Positions 1-9,070 of a stretch of DNA of 64,000 bases are shown one piece after another; the stretch's first letter is position 1; each line of letters opens with the position of its first letter. The translations under genes were made by a program, and so were the position numbers. This DNA is from Pseudomonadota bacterium. Lineage in GTDB: Bacteria; Pseudomonadota; Gammaproteobacteria; Burkholderiales; Burkholderiaceae_C. The notes under the pieces were generated by a model. It had not been told where the DNA came from and ran no database searches. It worked only from the letters and a program-made list of their open reading frames with translations. The stretch covers positions 1 to 64,000 of the forward strand of contig JAFEEG010000021.1 in NCBI GenBank assembly GCA_018241225.1, given 5' to 3'.

Positions 1-37
1 TTAACGGGACAGGACACTAGCGCGCAGGAACGCATTC

Positions 38-3000
38 ATGCAAAGAACAGACTCGATCCACGTAGAGCAGCAGCACCAGCATGAGCCAGCGGCCCCATGG
101 TTGCCCGCTACGCAGGCCCTGGGCGAATTGACCTCGCCCGGGCTGAATGCCGTGTTCCGGCGGCCCCAGCGCATTGGCAAGCCCAGTGGCTGGTGGGCGC
201 ATGTGCCGTTCGCGGCCTGGGTGGTGGAGGCTTGCGAGCCGCAGTTGCTGGTCGAACTCGGCACGCATCACGGCGTGTCCTACGCCGCATTCTGCGAAGC
301 GGTGCTGCGCGCGGGCCTGCCGACGCGCTGCTATGCGGTCGACCACTGGCGCGGCGACGCGCATGCCGGTGCCTACGGGGACGCGGTGCACGACGACCTG
401 CACGCCTTCAATCAGCAGCACTACGCGGCCTTTTCGGAGCTGGTCCGGTCCGACTTCGATGCCGCCGTCGAAAGCTTCGAGGACGGCAGCATCGACCTGC
501 TGCACATCGACGGGTTTCATACCTACGAAGCCGTCCGACACGACTATGAAACCTGGCGACGCAAGCTCTCGCCACGGGCCGTGGTGCTTTTCCATGACAC
601 CAACGTGCGGCGCGAGGATTTCGGCGTGCACCGGTTCTTCCGCGAACTGGCCAGCACGACTGCGCATTTCGAGTTCCTGCACGGACACGGCCTGGGCCTG
701 ATCGCTTGCGGGCCGCAGTCGCCCACTGCGATCCGCCAGCTTTGCGCAGCGTCCAACGGCCAGGGCACGCTGGCCATCCGCGATCGTTTTGCGTCCCTGG
801 GGGCCATCTGGTCGGGACTGGCTCGGGAGATGGAAGCACAGCACTCCTTCGGGCTGCAGGTGCAGGCACTGCAGGACCACCACCAGGGCGAGGCGGCAGA
901 ACACGCCCGCACCTTGATGCTCGCAGAGCGGGCGCGCGACTCCGCGTTGGGACGCGTGCAACTGCTGCAGCTGCGCATCGAGGAAACGGCCCAAAGCCCC
1001 AGGCAGGACGAGCGGCACGAAGCCCTGGAGCAGCCCATGGCCCTGACGGCCCGCCGCATGGCCGACATGTCCAACGAGCTGGCGCGCCTGCAATCCCAGG
1101 CGTCCCAACAAGGTGTCGAGCGCCATGCACTGCTCGAGCGCCTGGCGCATGCCCAGACCCAGCACGGCGTCGAACGCCATGCATTGCTCGAGCAGCTGAC
1201 GCGCCACCAGGCCCAGCATGGGATCGAGCGCAGCGCGCTGCTGGAGCAATTGACGCAGGCCCAGGCCCAGCACGCGGATGCCGCCAGGTGGCTGCAGGCT
1301 GCAGCGCAGGAGCGAGAAGCGCTGCTTGCGCACCAGTCCGGGCTGCAGGCGCACGCGCAACGTTTTTCCGCGCAGGTGGGGCAGCTGGTGCCGGACCTGC
1401 TGCGCCGACACGGTGAGATGGTGCAGGTCATGTCGCCCGCATCGCGTAGCGTTCTGCAGCTTGCAATCAGGCGCGCGGCACGCACGCTGCTTCGCCAAGT
1501 CCCGCGCCCGCTTCGCAAGCCGTTCCGGTTCCTGGCGCCCGCACTGCGCCGCCGCGCCGAGCGCCGCCATCCAGTCGCCATGGTCGTGCGCCTCTCCCTG
1601 CTGTTCGACGCACGCTGGTACCTGTCCCGCAACGCCGACGTTGCCGCCAGCGGGATGGACGCGGCCCATCACTACGCCATTGCCGGCGGTGCGGAGGGGC
1701 GCGACCCCAGTCCCTGGTTCTCGACCCGGGGCTACCTGCAACGCCACCCGGATGTTGCGCGCAGCGGCCTGAACGCGCTCTACCACTACGAGCGGCACGG
1801 ACGCATGGAAGGCCGAGCGGTGGTCTGGTCCATGGATGCGGTAGCGGCGCCGCAGCCCGCGATCACGCGCGTGCCGGTCAACGACCAGGAGCGCGAGCAC
1901 TACCGTGCGCAAAGCGCCCAGGCGCTGCGTGCCTTCCTGGACGACACCGACGCACGCATCACGCTGCGCAACCCGACGGCCCAGCCGCTGGTGTCGATCG
2001 TGCTGGTGCTGCACAACCATGCGGAACTCACGTTCCGCTGCCTGCAGTCGCTGGCGTTGCACCAGGACGCAGACTTCGAGTTGATCGTCGTGGACAACGC
2101 CTCGTGCGACCTCACCGGCGAGTTGCTGGCCCGTGTACAGGGCGCGCGCGTCCTGCGGCAAGCGCAGAACCTGCATTTCCTGCTGGGCGCCAACACCGGG
2201 GCAAGAGAGGCGCGCGGTAGCCACCTCCTATTCCTGAACAACGACACCCAGGTGGAAGCTGGTGCCTTGGCGGCGGCCAGCGGCGTGCTCGAATCCGAAC
2301 CGGACGTGGGCGCAGTGGGCGCCCGGGTCGTCCTGCTCGATGGCCGCCTGCAGGAGGCCGGCGGCATCGTGTGGCGCGACGGCTCCTGCAGCGGCTTCGG
2401 GCGCGGCGAAAGCCCGGACGATCCGGCCTACCTGTACCGCCGCGACGTGGACTACTGCTCGGGTGCCTTCCTGATGGTCAGGCGAAGCGTGTTCGAAACC
2501 CTGGCCGGTTTCGATCCGCTGTTCGCGCCCGCCTACTACGAGGACACCGACCTGTGCATGCGCATGCGCTCCGCCGGCTGGCGGGTGGTGTATGAGCCGA
2601 GCGCGCGCATCGTTCATTTCGAGACGGGCAGCGCTCCGTCTGCCGAAAGCGCCGTCGAGCTCATGCGAAGCAACCAGCAGTTGTTCGCGCAGCGCCATGC
2701 CGCCGTCCTGCAGACCGCGCACCGCCCCGCCGGCGAAGGCACGCTGCTGGCTCGCACACGGCCGCCTTCGGGCCCGCGCGTGCTGTTCATCGACGACCAG
2801 TTGCCGCTGCCCAGCCTGGGCGCGGGCAATCCGCGTGCGTGCCATCTGCTTCACGAACTGCACGCCGCTGGCTGCTTTGTCACCCACTATCCGCTGGCCA
2901 CTGCGCATGCCGACCTGGCCGCGGCGGCGCGCGTGCTGCCCGCTGGCCTGGAAGCCATGGTTGGCCAGGCACGGCCGGCGCTGGACGAACTGCTGGTCGA

Positions 3001-4825
3001 GCGCACCGGCTACTACGACATGGTGCTGGTCAGCCGCCCGCACAACATGCAGCGCTTGCTGGAGTGCTGCAATCGGCAGGCGCCGCAATTTCTCGCGTCG
3101 ACCCGGCTGGTGTACGACGCCGAAGCCATCTTCGCCCTGCGCGAATCGCTGCGCCGGAACGTGCTCGGCCTGTCCGACGATGGCGCGACAACCGCAGCGC
3201 AGGACGAGTTCGCCCTGGCGCGCCGTGCCGCAACCGTGCTTGCGGTGAGTGATGCCGAGGCGCAGCACTTGCGCCAGGCCGGCTGCGCGGACGTGCGCGT
3301 GCTTGACCACGCCATGACGCCCCACCCCACCGCCGCGTCCTTCGACCAACGGCAGGACATCCTTTTTGTCGGCCGCCTGGAAGAAGACGATTCGCCCAAC
3401 GCCGACTCGGTACGTTGGTTCGTGCAGGAAGTCATGCCCGAGCTGGACCGCCGCATCGGCACCGGCTGGCGCTTGCAGGTCGTGGGCGGCTGCTCGGCCA
3501 CGCTGCGGGCCGCACTCGAATCGCCGCGGATACGCTTTCACGGCCGGGTGGACGATCTGGCCGCACCGCACGATGCGGCGCGCCTGTTTGTCGCGCCGAC
3601 GCGCTTTGCAGCCGGCGTGCCGCACAAGGTGCACGGCGCCGCAGCCCTGGGCCTGCCCGCGGTCGTCACTCGGCTCATAGGCAACCAGCTGAACTGGCCG
3701 CATGGCGAGGCCCTGCTGATCGCCGACTCCGCCACCGGTTTCGCCACTGCCTGCGCGCAGCTCTACCAGGACCGCGGCTTGTGGGAAAGACTGCGTGCAG
3801 GGGCCTTGGCGCAAGTGGCTCGCTCATGCGATCCGCAGGCATTCCGCCAGACTGTGCGTGGCCTGCTGTCTGGTTCGGGCGCCGAACAAAGGTCGGACGC
3901 CGACACGCACGCTACCGAGGCTGCCCGAGCCGCCACGGCGCGTGCCTGGGGCACGCCGCCAGAGGAACGCGAGCGCGAACAGGGCCAGTTCTGGATGGAA
4001 CAGCCCTTGGTGGCCGCGCGGCTGAACCGCTTGTCGACCGGCAACGCCGAGCTTCAATGCCTGCCGCACCTGCTCGAAACGCTGCGCGCACAAGGCTGGC
4101 GATTTCCCGTGCGGCGCATTGCCAGCCTCGGCTGCGGCTTCGGCGGGCTGGAAAGGCAGCTTGCCGCACTGGGAGTGGCCGAGCGGATCGATGCCTACGA
4201 CATCGCCGAAAGCGCCCTGGTCGAAGCACGCCGGCTCGCCGCCGACGCCGGCCTTGCCCACCTGCACTACCACCTGAGCGACCTGGAGACCCAGCCGCTG
4301 CCCGAAGGCGAGTTCGACATCGTCTTTGCCTGCCATTCGGTGCATCACATCGAAGGGCTCGACGCGCTGTTTGCCAACGTGCGCCACGCGCTGCGCCCTG
4401 GCGGCATCTTCCACCTGCAGGAATACGTCGGGCCCGACCGCTTCCAATGGACCGATGCACAACTGCGCGGCGTCAACGAGTTCCAGGACACGCTGCCGCA
4501 GCGCCTGCGCATGCTGCCAGGCGGCATCGAGCGCGGACACGTGGCCCGCCCCAGCGTCCAGGAAGTGATCGCGGTGGACCCGTCCGAGGCCGTGTGTTCG
4601 GCGCAGATCATCGACGCCCTCGGCCGCCACCTGCGCATCAGCGAGCGACGAGACCTCGGCGGCGCCCTGCTGCACATGGGCTTGAGCGGAATTGCGCAGA
4701 ACTTCGACATGGCCAACGGCGAGGACATTGCCCATCTGCAACGGCTGTTCGACAAGGAAGACCAATGGATGGCGCAGGGGCGCATCGGCTCGGACTTTGC
4801 GGTGCTGATCGCGACGCGCGACTGA
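38..4825 (+). CDS. Multidomain glycan enzyme: methyltransferase, coiled coil, GT2, GT4, methyltransferase
   Basis: A 1595-residue cytoplasmic protein with several catalytic modules, probably building and methylating a surface polysaccharide. Residues about 1-250 look like a class I SAM methyltransferase (VELGTHHGVSY glycine loop, LLHIDGFHTY). About 290-450 is a glutamine/alanine-rich coiled coil with 18-residue repeats. About 520-600 holds two copies of the FDARWYLSRNADVA type repeat seen in large bacterial glycosyltransferases. About 649-870 is a GT2 domain (VSIVLVLHNHAE, LFLNNDT, YEDTDLCMRM). About 912-1268 is GT4-like. About 1308-1570 is a second SAM methyltransferase (IASLGCGFGG). The ATG at 38 follows AGGAA, and an in-frame TAA lies at 2-4, so the gene is complete. 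Sugar specificity cannot be read from the sequence. It leads a three-gene plus-strand module with the WcbI-like gene 19 bp downstream. Confidence 0.88.
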   Translation: MQRTDSIHVEQQHQHEPAAPWLPATQALGELTSPGLNAVFRRPQRIGKPSGWWAHVPFAAWVVEACEPQLLVELGTHHGVSYAAFCEAVLRAGLPTRCYAVDHWRGDAHAGAYGDAVHDDLHAFNQQHYAAFSELVRSDFDAAVESFEDGSIDLLHIDGFHTYEAVRHDYETWRRKLSPRAVVLFHDTNVRREDFGVHRFFRELASTTAHFEFLHGHGLGLIACGPQSPTAIRQLCAASNGQGTLAIRDRFASLGAIWSGLAREMEAQHSFGLQVQALQDHHQGEAAEHARTLMLAERARDSALGRVQLLQLRIEETAQSPRQDERHEALEQPMALTARRMADMSNELARLQSQASQQGVERHALLERLAHAQTQHGVERHALLEQLTRHQAQHGIERSALLEQLTQAQAQHADAARWLQAAAQEREALLAHQSGLQAHAQRFSAQVGQLVPDLLRRHGEMVQVMSPASRSVLQLAIRRAARTLLRQVPRPLRKPFRFLAPALRRRAERRHPVAMVVRLSLLFDARWYLSRNADVAASGMDAAHHYAIAGGAEGRDPSPWFSTRGYLQRHPDVARSGLNALYHYERHGRMEGRAVVWSMDAVAAPQPAITRVPVNDQEREHYRAQSAQALRAFLDDTDARITLRNPTAQPLVSIVLVLHNHAELTFRCLQSLALHQDADFELIVVDNASCDLTGELLARVQGARVLRQAQNLHFLLGANTGAREARGSHLLFLNNDTQVEAGALAAASGVLESEPDVGAVGARVVLLDGRLQEAGGIVWRDGSCSGFGRGESPDDPAYLYRRDVDYCSGAFLMVRRSVFETLAGFDPLFAPAYYEDTDLCMRMRSAGWRVVYEPSARIVHFETGSAPSAESAVELMRSNQQLFAQRHAAVLQTAHRPAGEGTLLARTRPPSGPRVLFIDDQLPLPSLGAGNPRACHLLHELHAAGCFVTHYPLATAHADLAAAARVLPAGLEAMVGQARPALDELLVERTGYYDMVLVSRPHNMQRLLECCNRQAPQFLASTRLVYDAEAIFALRESLRRNVLGLSDDGATTAAQDEFALARRAATVLAVSDAEAQHLRQAGCADVRVLDHAMTPHPTAASFDQRQDILFVGRLEEDDSPNADSVRWFVQEVMPELDRRIGTGWRLQVVGGCSATLRAALESPRIRFHGRVDDLAAPHDAARLFVAPTRFAAGVPHKVHGAAALGLPAVVTRLIGNQLNWPHGEALLIADSATGFATACAQLYQDRGLWERLRAGALAQVARSCDPQAFRQTVRGLLSGSGAEQRSDADTHATEAARAATARAWGTPPEEREREQGQFWMEQPLVAARLNRLSTGNAELQCLPHLLETLRAQGWRFPVRRIASLGCGFGGLERQLAALGVAERIDAYDIAESALVEARRLAADAGLAHLHYHLSDLETQPLPEGEFDIVFACHSVHHIEGLDALFANVRHALRPGGIFHLQEYVGPDRFQWTDAQLRGVNEFQDTLPQRLRMLPGGIERGHVARPSVQEVIAVDPSEAVCSAQIIDALGRHLRISERRDLGGALLHMGLSGIAQNFDMANGEDIAHLQRLFDKEDQWMAQGRIGSDFAVLIATRD
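1112..1273 (+). repeat. Three in-frame 54-bp tandem repeats in the coiled coil
   Basis: Three 54-bp units (1112-1165, 1166-1219, 1220-1273) each encode an 18-residue unit of the form GVERHALLEQLTRHQAQH, with drift between copies. They form part of the coiled-coil linker of the large glycosyltransferase. The clean period suggests expansion by slippage or unequal crossover. Confidence 0.85.
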
Positions 4826-4844
4826 GGCGGGAGCATTTGTTCGC

Positions 4845-5732
4845 ATGGCACTGACCACTTACGGCAACACGGCGCCCGACGCAGAACTCGTCGTGCTCTA
4901 CGGCAACTGCCAGGTGCCCTTCCTGGCCCGGGCCCTTGCCATGGCCGACGGGGGCGCGAGCGGGCGCGGCTACCTGTGCGTTCTCAACCATGCGCCGCCG
5001 GGCCACGACATCGAGATGCCGCGCCGCGAAGACCTGGCGCGCTGCAAGCTCTACCTCGAGCAGTACGACAGCGAAATCTTCATCCGCGTGCGCGAGGAAT
5101 TGCGCGACGGCATCACCCGGCAGTGCCCCACGCTGGTCTTTCCGACCTACATGGCCAATTTCATGTGGCCCTTCCAGATGCCCGAGCCGCAGCCGACCGG
5201 CGATGCCCGCTGGCCCTTTGGCCGCTACCCCGAAGGCGACCAGATCGGCCATTGGCTCCGGGACAAGGCGCTGCAGGGGGCCGCGGCCCTGGATGCCTAC
5301 ATGGCGCAAAGCAGCCTCCAGATGCCCGACCTGGACGCACGCCTGGCCATCGACATCGGCCACATGCAGCGGCGCGACAGCCGCTCGGACGTGCACCTGC
5401 AGGACTTCGTGCTGGCCAACTTCCGCGACCAGCACATGTTCTGGACCTTCGGCCACGTCAACGACCAGGCGGTGGCCGAACTGGCCTGCCGCGTTTATGC
5501 CCAAGCCGCCTTCGACCTCGGCAGCCACCACGCCGACATGCCTTCACGCATCCGGGCCGCGGCCGCAGCGCTGGGCGGCATGGGACCCCACCAGTGCCCG
5601 ATTCATCCGCGCGTGGCGGAGCACTTCGGATTGCGCTTCTGGCAGCCCGACATGCGCTTTCAATGGTTCGACCGGCACTGGACCTTTGCCGACTACATGC
5701 CGCGCTACATCACCCGCGACACCAACTGGTAG
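4845..5732 (+). CDS. WcbI-like polysaccharide biosynthesis protein
   Basis: A 295-residue protein opening with VVLYGNCQVPFLARAL. The GNCQ motif near the N-terminus is the hallmark of the WcbI family, named for a capsule gene and proposed to act as acetyl/acyl transferases in capsule modification. No signal peptide or membrane span is evident, so it is probably cytosolic. It follows the giant glycosyltransferase by 19 bp and precedes a small methyltransferase, which fits a role in decorating the same glycan. The start is the first ATG after the upstream stop; a weak GGGAG lies some 12 bp upstream. Family assignment is fairly confident; the reaction is not established from sequence. Confidence 0.8.
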   Translation: MALTTYGNTAPDAELVVLYGNCQVPFLARALAMADGGASGRGYLCVLNHAPPGHDIEMPRREDLARCKLYLEQYDSEIFIRVREELRDGITRQCPTLVFPTYMANFMWPFQMPEPQPTGDARWPFGRYPEGDQIGHWLRDKALQGAAALDAYMAQSSLQMPDLDARLAIDIGHMQRRDSRSDVHLQDFVLANFRDQHMFWTFGHVNDQAVAELACRVYAQAAFDLGSHHADMPSRIRAAAAALGGMGPHQCPIHPRVAEHFGLRFWQPDMRFQWFDRHWTFADYMPRYITRDTNW

Positions 5733-5743
5733 GCCAGGCCGCG

Positions 5744-6502
5744 ATGCACGACACCGCCTACGCCCTTGGCCGCCAGTTCTTCGCCAGCTATTGGCAGGCA
5801 GCCTTCACCGACGTCGTCGAACTGGGCAGCCTGAACGTCAACGGCTCGCTGCGCGACCACTGCCCCGAGGGCGCGCGCTACCTGGGCCTGGACGGCACCG
5901 ATGGCCCGGGCGTGGACCGGGTAGTGGCCTGGGACCAACCGCTGCCCTTGGCCGACGGCTGCACGGACGTCGTACTGTCCAGCTCTGCGCTGGAGCATGA
6001 TCCGTTCTTCTGGCAGAGCTTTCTGGAGATGCTGCGGCTGTTGCGCCCCGGCGGGCTGCTCTACATCAACGCACCGAGCAATCACGATTTCCACCGTCAT
6101 CCGGTCGATTGCTGGCGCTTCTATCCGGACGCCGGACACGCGCTGGTGCGCTGGGCGCATCGGCATGGCCTGGCGGTGCAGCTTGTCGAGTCCTTCGTGG
6201 CCGCGCCGCAGACGCACGGCTGGTCGGACTTCGTCGCGGTATTTCGAGTCGAAGGCACGGTGCCGCTCCAGCGGCGCGGCCGCCTGGCCGACGCACTGGA
6301 AACCCACAACGGGTATGACATCGACGCGCAGCAAGGGCTCCTGCGCGAAAGCCAGGCCACGTACGACAGCCAGGAGCGCCAGAGGCTCCAGGCGCGCCTG
6401 GAAGGCGCGCGGGCCGAGTTGGACAAGGCCAACCAGGCCATCCTGGTGCTCAAGGAAGAACTGCGGGCCCTGCGCAGCCGCGCGCAAGCCCCACCGAGCT
6501 GA
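5744..6502 (+). CDS. Class I SAM-dependent methyltransferase (type 11)
   Basis: A 252-residue protein beginning MHDTAYALGRQFF. It has VVELGSLNVNGSL in the SAM-binding motif I position, then VLSSSALEHDPFFW and LRLLRPGGLLYINAPS, the usual post-II and III motifs of type 11 methyltransferases. The last 60 residues are charged and helical (ERQRLQARLEGARAELDKA), probably a short coiled coil. I chose the ATG at 5744, 12 bp after the WcbI-like stop; the reading frame is open much further upstream but only as a shadow of that gene. Third gene of the glycan module and convergent with rhlE, leaving only 4 bp between their stops. Target is likely a sugar or glycan intermediate (inference). Confidence 0.82.
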   Translation: MHDTAYALGRQFFASYWQAAFTDVVELGSLNVNGSLRDHCPEGARYLGLDGTDGPGVDRVVAWDQPLPLADGCTDVVLSSSALEHDPFFWQSFLEMLRLLRPGGLLYINAPSNHDFHRHPVDCWRFYPDAGHALVRWAHRHGLAVQLVESFVAAPQTHGWSDFVAVFRVEGTVPLQRRGRLADALETHNGYDIDAQQGLLRESQATYDSQERQRLQARLEGARAELDKANQAILVLKEELRALRSRAQAPPS

Positions 6503-6506
6503 CTGC

Positions 6507-7976
6507 TCAGGACGAAGCTTCGGGCGCCGCCGCCTTGAACAGCGCCGCCACCTTGCGCTTGGACTTGATGTTGGACGACACGCCACGCGCCGGCGTGCTC
6601 TTGACCGTGGCCTCCCAGGCGGCGGCGCCATCGCGCTCGCCGGCTTCGTAGGGCTTGTCGAAGAAGGGATCGCGCGGCGCGGCAGCCGGGCGATGCGGGC
6701 GCAGTCCGCGGCCTGCGGAGCGTGAATCGTGACGCTCGCGCGGCTGGTCGAGCACGTCGCGCGAATCGCCCGACTCGCCCTCGTCGCGCCAGCGGCGGCG
6801 GCCGTCGTTGATGCGGCCGCGCGGGTTGTCTTCCTCGAATTCGACCGGCTCGAGCTCGATCTTCTTCTTGATGAGCTTCTCGATGTCGGCCACCAGGCGC
6901 ACGTCGTTGCCGCCGGAGGCAAAGGTCACGGCCAGTCCCGAGGCACCGGCGCGGCCCGTGCGGCCGATGCGGTGGACGTAGTCTTCTGCGTTGAAGGGCA
7001 CGTCGAAGTTGAAGACCGCGGGCACGTCCTTGATGTCCAGGCCGCGCGCGGCCACGTCGGTGCACACCAGCAGCTCGACCTCACCCGCCTTGAACGCATT
7101 GAGCGCCTTCAGGCGCTCGTCCTGGCTCTTGTCGCCGTGCAGCGCATTGGTCTTGAGGCCGTCGCGCTCCAGCGAGCGTGCCAGCCGGGCACAACCCAGC
7201 TTGCTGTTGACGAAGACGAAGGCCTGGCCGATGCCGCGCTGGCGCACGATCTGCTTGAGGGCGCGGCGCTTGTCGTCTTCGGCCACGCTGAAGAAATGCT
7301 GCTCGACGGTGGAAGCCGTTTCATTGGGCCGTGCCACCTCGATGGTGACCGGGTTCTGCAGGTAGCTGCTGGCCAGGCGCTTGATCTCGGGCGAGAAGGT
7401 GGCCGAGAACAGCAAGGTGGTGCGCTGCTTGGGCAGGTAGCTCAGAATGCGCTGCAGGTCGGGCAAGAAGCCGATGTCCAGCATGCGGTCGGCCTCGTCG
7501 AGCACCACGTACTCGACCTGGTTGAGCACCGCGTTCTTTGCCTCGATATGGTCCAGCAGACGACCGGGCGTGGCCACCAGCACCTCGACGCCCTTCTTGA
7601 GCTCGGCCGTCTGGGGCTTCATGTCCATGCCGCCGAACACCACCGTGCTGCGCAGTTGGGTGTACTTGGCGTACAGCTCGACCTGCTGGGCCACCTGCAC
7701 AGCCAGTTCGCGCGTGGGCAGCAGCACCAGGGCGCGCACGGGGTGGCGCGCCGGCGAGGTCGAGGAGTTCTCGTGCTTGAGCATGCGCTGCAGCAACGGC
7801 AGCGAAAAAGCGGCGGTCTTGCCGGTGCCCGTTTGCGCTGCGCCCATCACGTCCTGGCCGGTCAGCACCACGGGGATCGCTTGCGCCTGGATCGGCGTCA
7901 TGTTCTCGTAGCCCATTTCGGCCACGGCGCGCTTCAGCGGTTCAGCCAGCGCGAGGTCTGAATAAAGAGTACTCAT
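6507..7976 (-). CDS. rhlE: DEAD-box ATP-dependent RNA helicase RhlE
   Basis: A 489-residue DEAD-box helicase with the complete motif set: Q motif (NMTPIQAQAIP, about 25-35), motif I AQTGTGKT (47-54), PTRELA, VLDEADRML, SATFSPEI and HRIGRTGRAG. The C-terminal 110 residues are a low-complexity basic tail typical of RhlE proteins, which remodel RNA in ribosome assembly and with the degradosome. Start is ATG at 7976, with MSTLYSDLAL matching the usual short N-terminus of the family. Monocistronic: it converges on the methyltransferase and is followed upstream by a promoter-sized gap of about 110 bp. Confidence 0.95.
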   Translation of the reverse strand: MSTLYSDLALAEPLKRAVAEMGYENMTPIQAQAIPVVLTGQDVMGAAQTGTGKTAAFSLPLLQRMLKHENSSTSPARHPVRALVLLPTRELAVQVAQQVELYAKYTQLRSTVVFGGMDMKPQTAELKKGVEVLVATPGRLLDHIEAKNAVLNQVEYVVLDEADRMLDIGFLPDLQRILSYLPKQRTTLLFSATFSPEIKRLASSYLQNPVTIEVARPNETASTVEQHFFSVAEDDKRRALKQIVRQRGIGQAFVFVNSKLGCARLARSLERDGLKTNALHGDKSQDERLKALNAFKAGEVELLVCTDVAARGLDIKDVPAVFNFDVPFNAEDYVHRIGRTGRAGASGLAVTFASGGNDVRLVADIEKLIKKKIELEPVEFEEDNPRGRINDGRRRWRDEGESGDSRDVLDQPRERHDSRSAGRGLRPHRPAAAPRDPFFDKPYEAGERDGAAAWEATVKSTPARGVSSNIKSKRKVAALFKAAAPEASS

Positions 7977-8087
7977 GAAGCCCTCTATTGTCGCACTGCC
8001 GCATAAAACGGGTGTGACAAGGTTCCACGGCCTTCTTTTGCTATGGTTTTGCTAGCAGATTCCGATTTTTGGAACCCGTGCGGGCAC

Positions 8088-8978
8088 CTACAGGCTTTTT
8101 GCCGAGAAGGTATCGCAATCCTGTACCCGGCCACCCTTGTAGCCGCTGTAGAACCACCGCTGGCGCTGCGCGCTGGTACCGTGGGTGAAGCTGTCGGGCA
8201 CCACCGCGCGGCCGGCCGAGCGCTGCAGGGCGTCGTCGCCGATCTTCTGCGCGGCATTCATGGCCGACTCGATGTCTCCCGGGTCCAGCCACTGCTTGGA
8301 TTCCTGTGAGTGATGCGCCCATACGCCGGCAAAACAGTCGGCCTGCAGCTCCACCCGCACGCTCATGGCGTTGTTCTGGCTCTGGCTCAGGCGCGAGCGC
8401 ATCTGATCGACCTTGCCCGTGATGCCCAACTCGTCCTGCACATGGTGGCCCACCTCGTGGGCAATGACGTAGGCGCGGGCAAACTCGCCGGGCGCGCCCA
8501 GTTGCTGGCTCAGGGTGTCGAAAAAGCTCAGGTCGATGTAGACCTTCTTGTCGCCGGGGCAATAGAAGGGCCCCATGGCCGACTCCCCGGCGCCGCAGGC
8601 GGTTTGCTGGTAGCCGCGAAACAGCACCAGCCGCGTGGGCGCATAGGTGCCGCCGCCCTGCTGGAAAACCTGGGTCCACACCACCTCGGTGTTGCGCAGC
8701 ACCACCGACACGAAGGCCGCCTCGCGGTCGTTGGCCGGTGGCTTGTGGGCGGGGCCTTGTTGCTGCTGTTGCACCTGCGGCGCCGGCCCGCCGCCACCGC
8801 TGAGCAGGCCAAGAACCGTGAGCGGATTGATGCCGAAGATCCACCCGGCCACCAGGGCGATGGCGACTGTGCCCAGCCCGATGCCGCGCCCGCCCACCGA
8901 GAAACCGCCTCCTCCGCCGCCACCCTCGCCGCGGCGGTCTTCAACGTTGTCCGATTGCTCGTTGCCTTCCCATCTCAT
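8088..8978 (-). CDS. ypfJ: Neutral zinc metallopeptidase, YpfJ family
   Basis: A 296-residue membrane-anchored protein of the YpfJ/KPN_02809 zinc metallopeptidase family. The N-terminus is hydrophilic (MRWEGNEQSDNVEDRRGEGG), then a glycine stretch and one transmembrane segment (GLGTVAIALVAGWIFG). The catalytic HEVGHH lies near residue 174, followed by a conserved ADCFAGVWA element, a likely third-ligand region. The real start is ATG at 8978; the open frame extends far upstream only as a shadow of the esterase gene. No obvious operon partner. Biological substrate is unknown for the family. Confidence 0.9.
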   Translation of the reverse strand: MRWEGNEQSDNVEDRRGEGGGGGGGFSVGGRGIGLGTVAIALVAGWIFGINPLTVLGLLSGGGGPAPQVQQQQQGPAHKPPANDREAAFVSVVLRNTEVVWTQVFQQGGGTYAPTRLVLFRGYQQTACGAGESAMGPFYCPGDKKVYIDLSFFDTLSQQLGAPGEFARAYVIAHEVGHHVQDELGITGKVDQMRSRLSQSQNNAMSVRVELQADCFAGVWAHHSQESKQWLDPGDIESAMNAAQKIGDDALQRSAGRAVVPDSFTHGTSAQRQRWFYSGYKGGRVQDCDTFSAKSL

Positions 8979-9070
8979 TGCTTTCTCCAACTGCCTGCTT
9001 GTGTGCGCATGCCCGGGCGATGGTACTGCCCCTCGCTGCATCGCGCCTGTAGTCCGCGAGCGAAAAAAAG

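Noticed and set aside
17..2224. Long antisense open frame opposite the glycosyltransferase gene
   Set aside because: GC-rich DNA keeps the complementary frames open; the product is an Arg/Gln/His-rich low-complexity chain with no domain, while the plus-strand gene has clear motifs.
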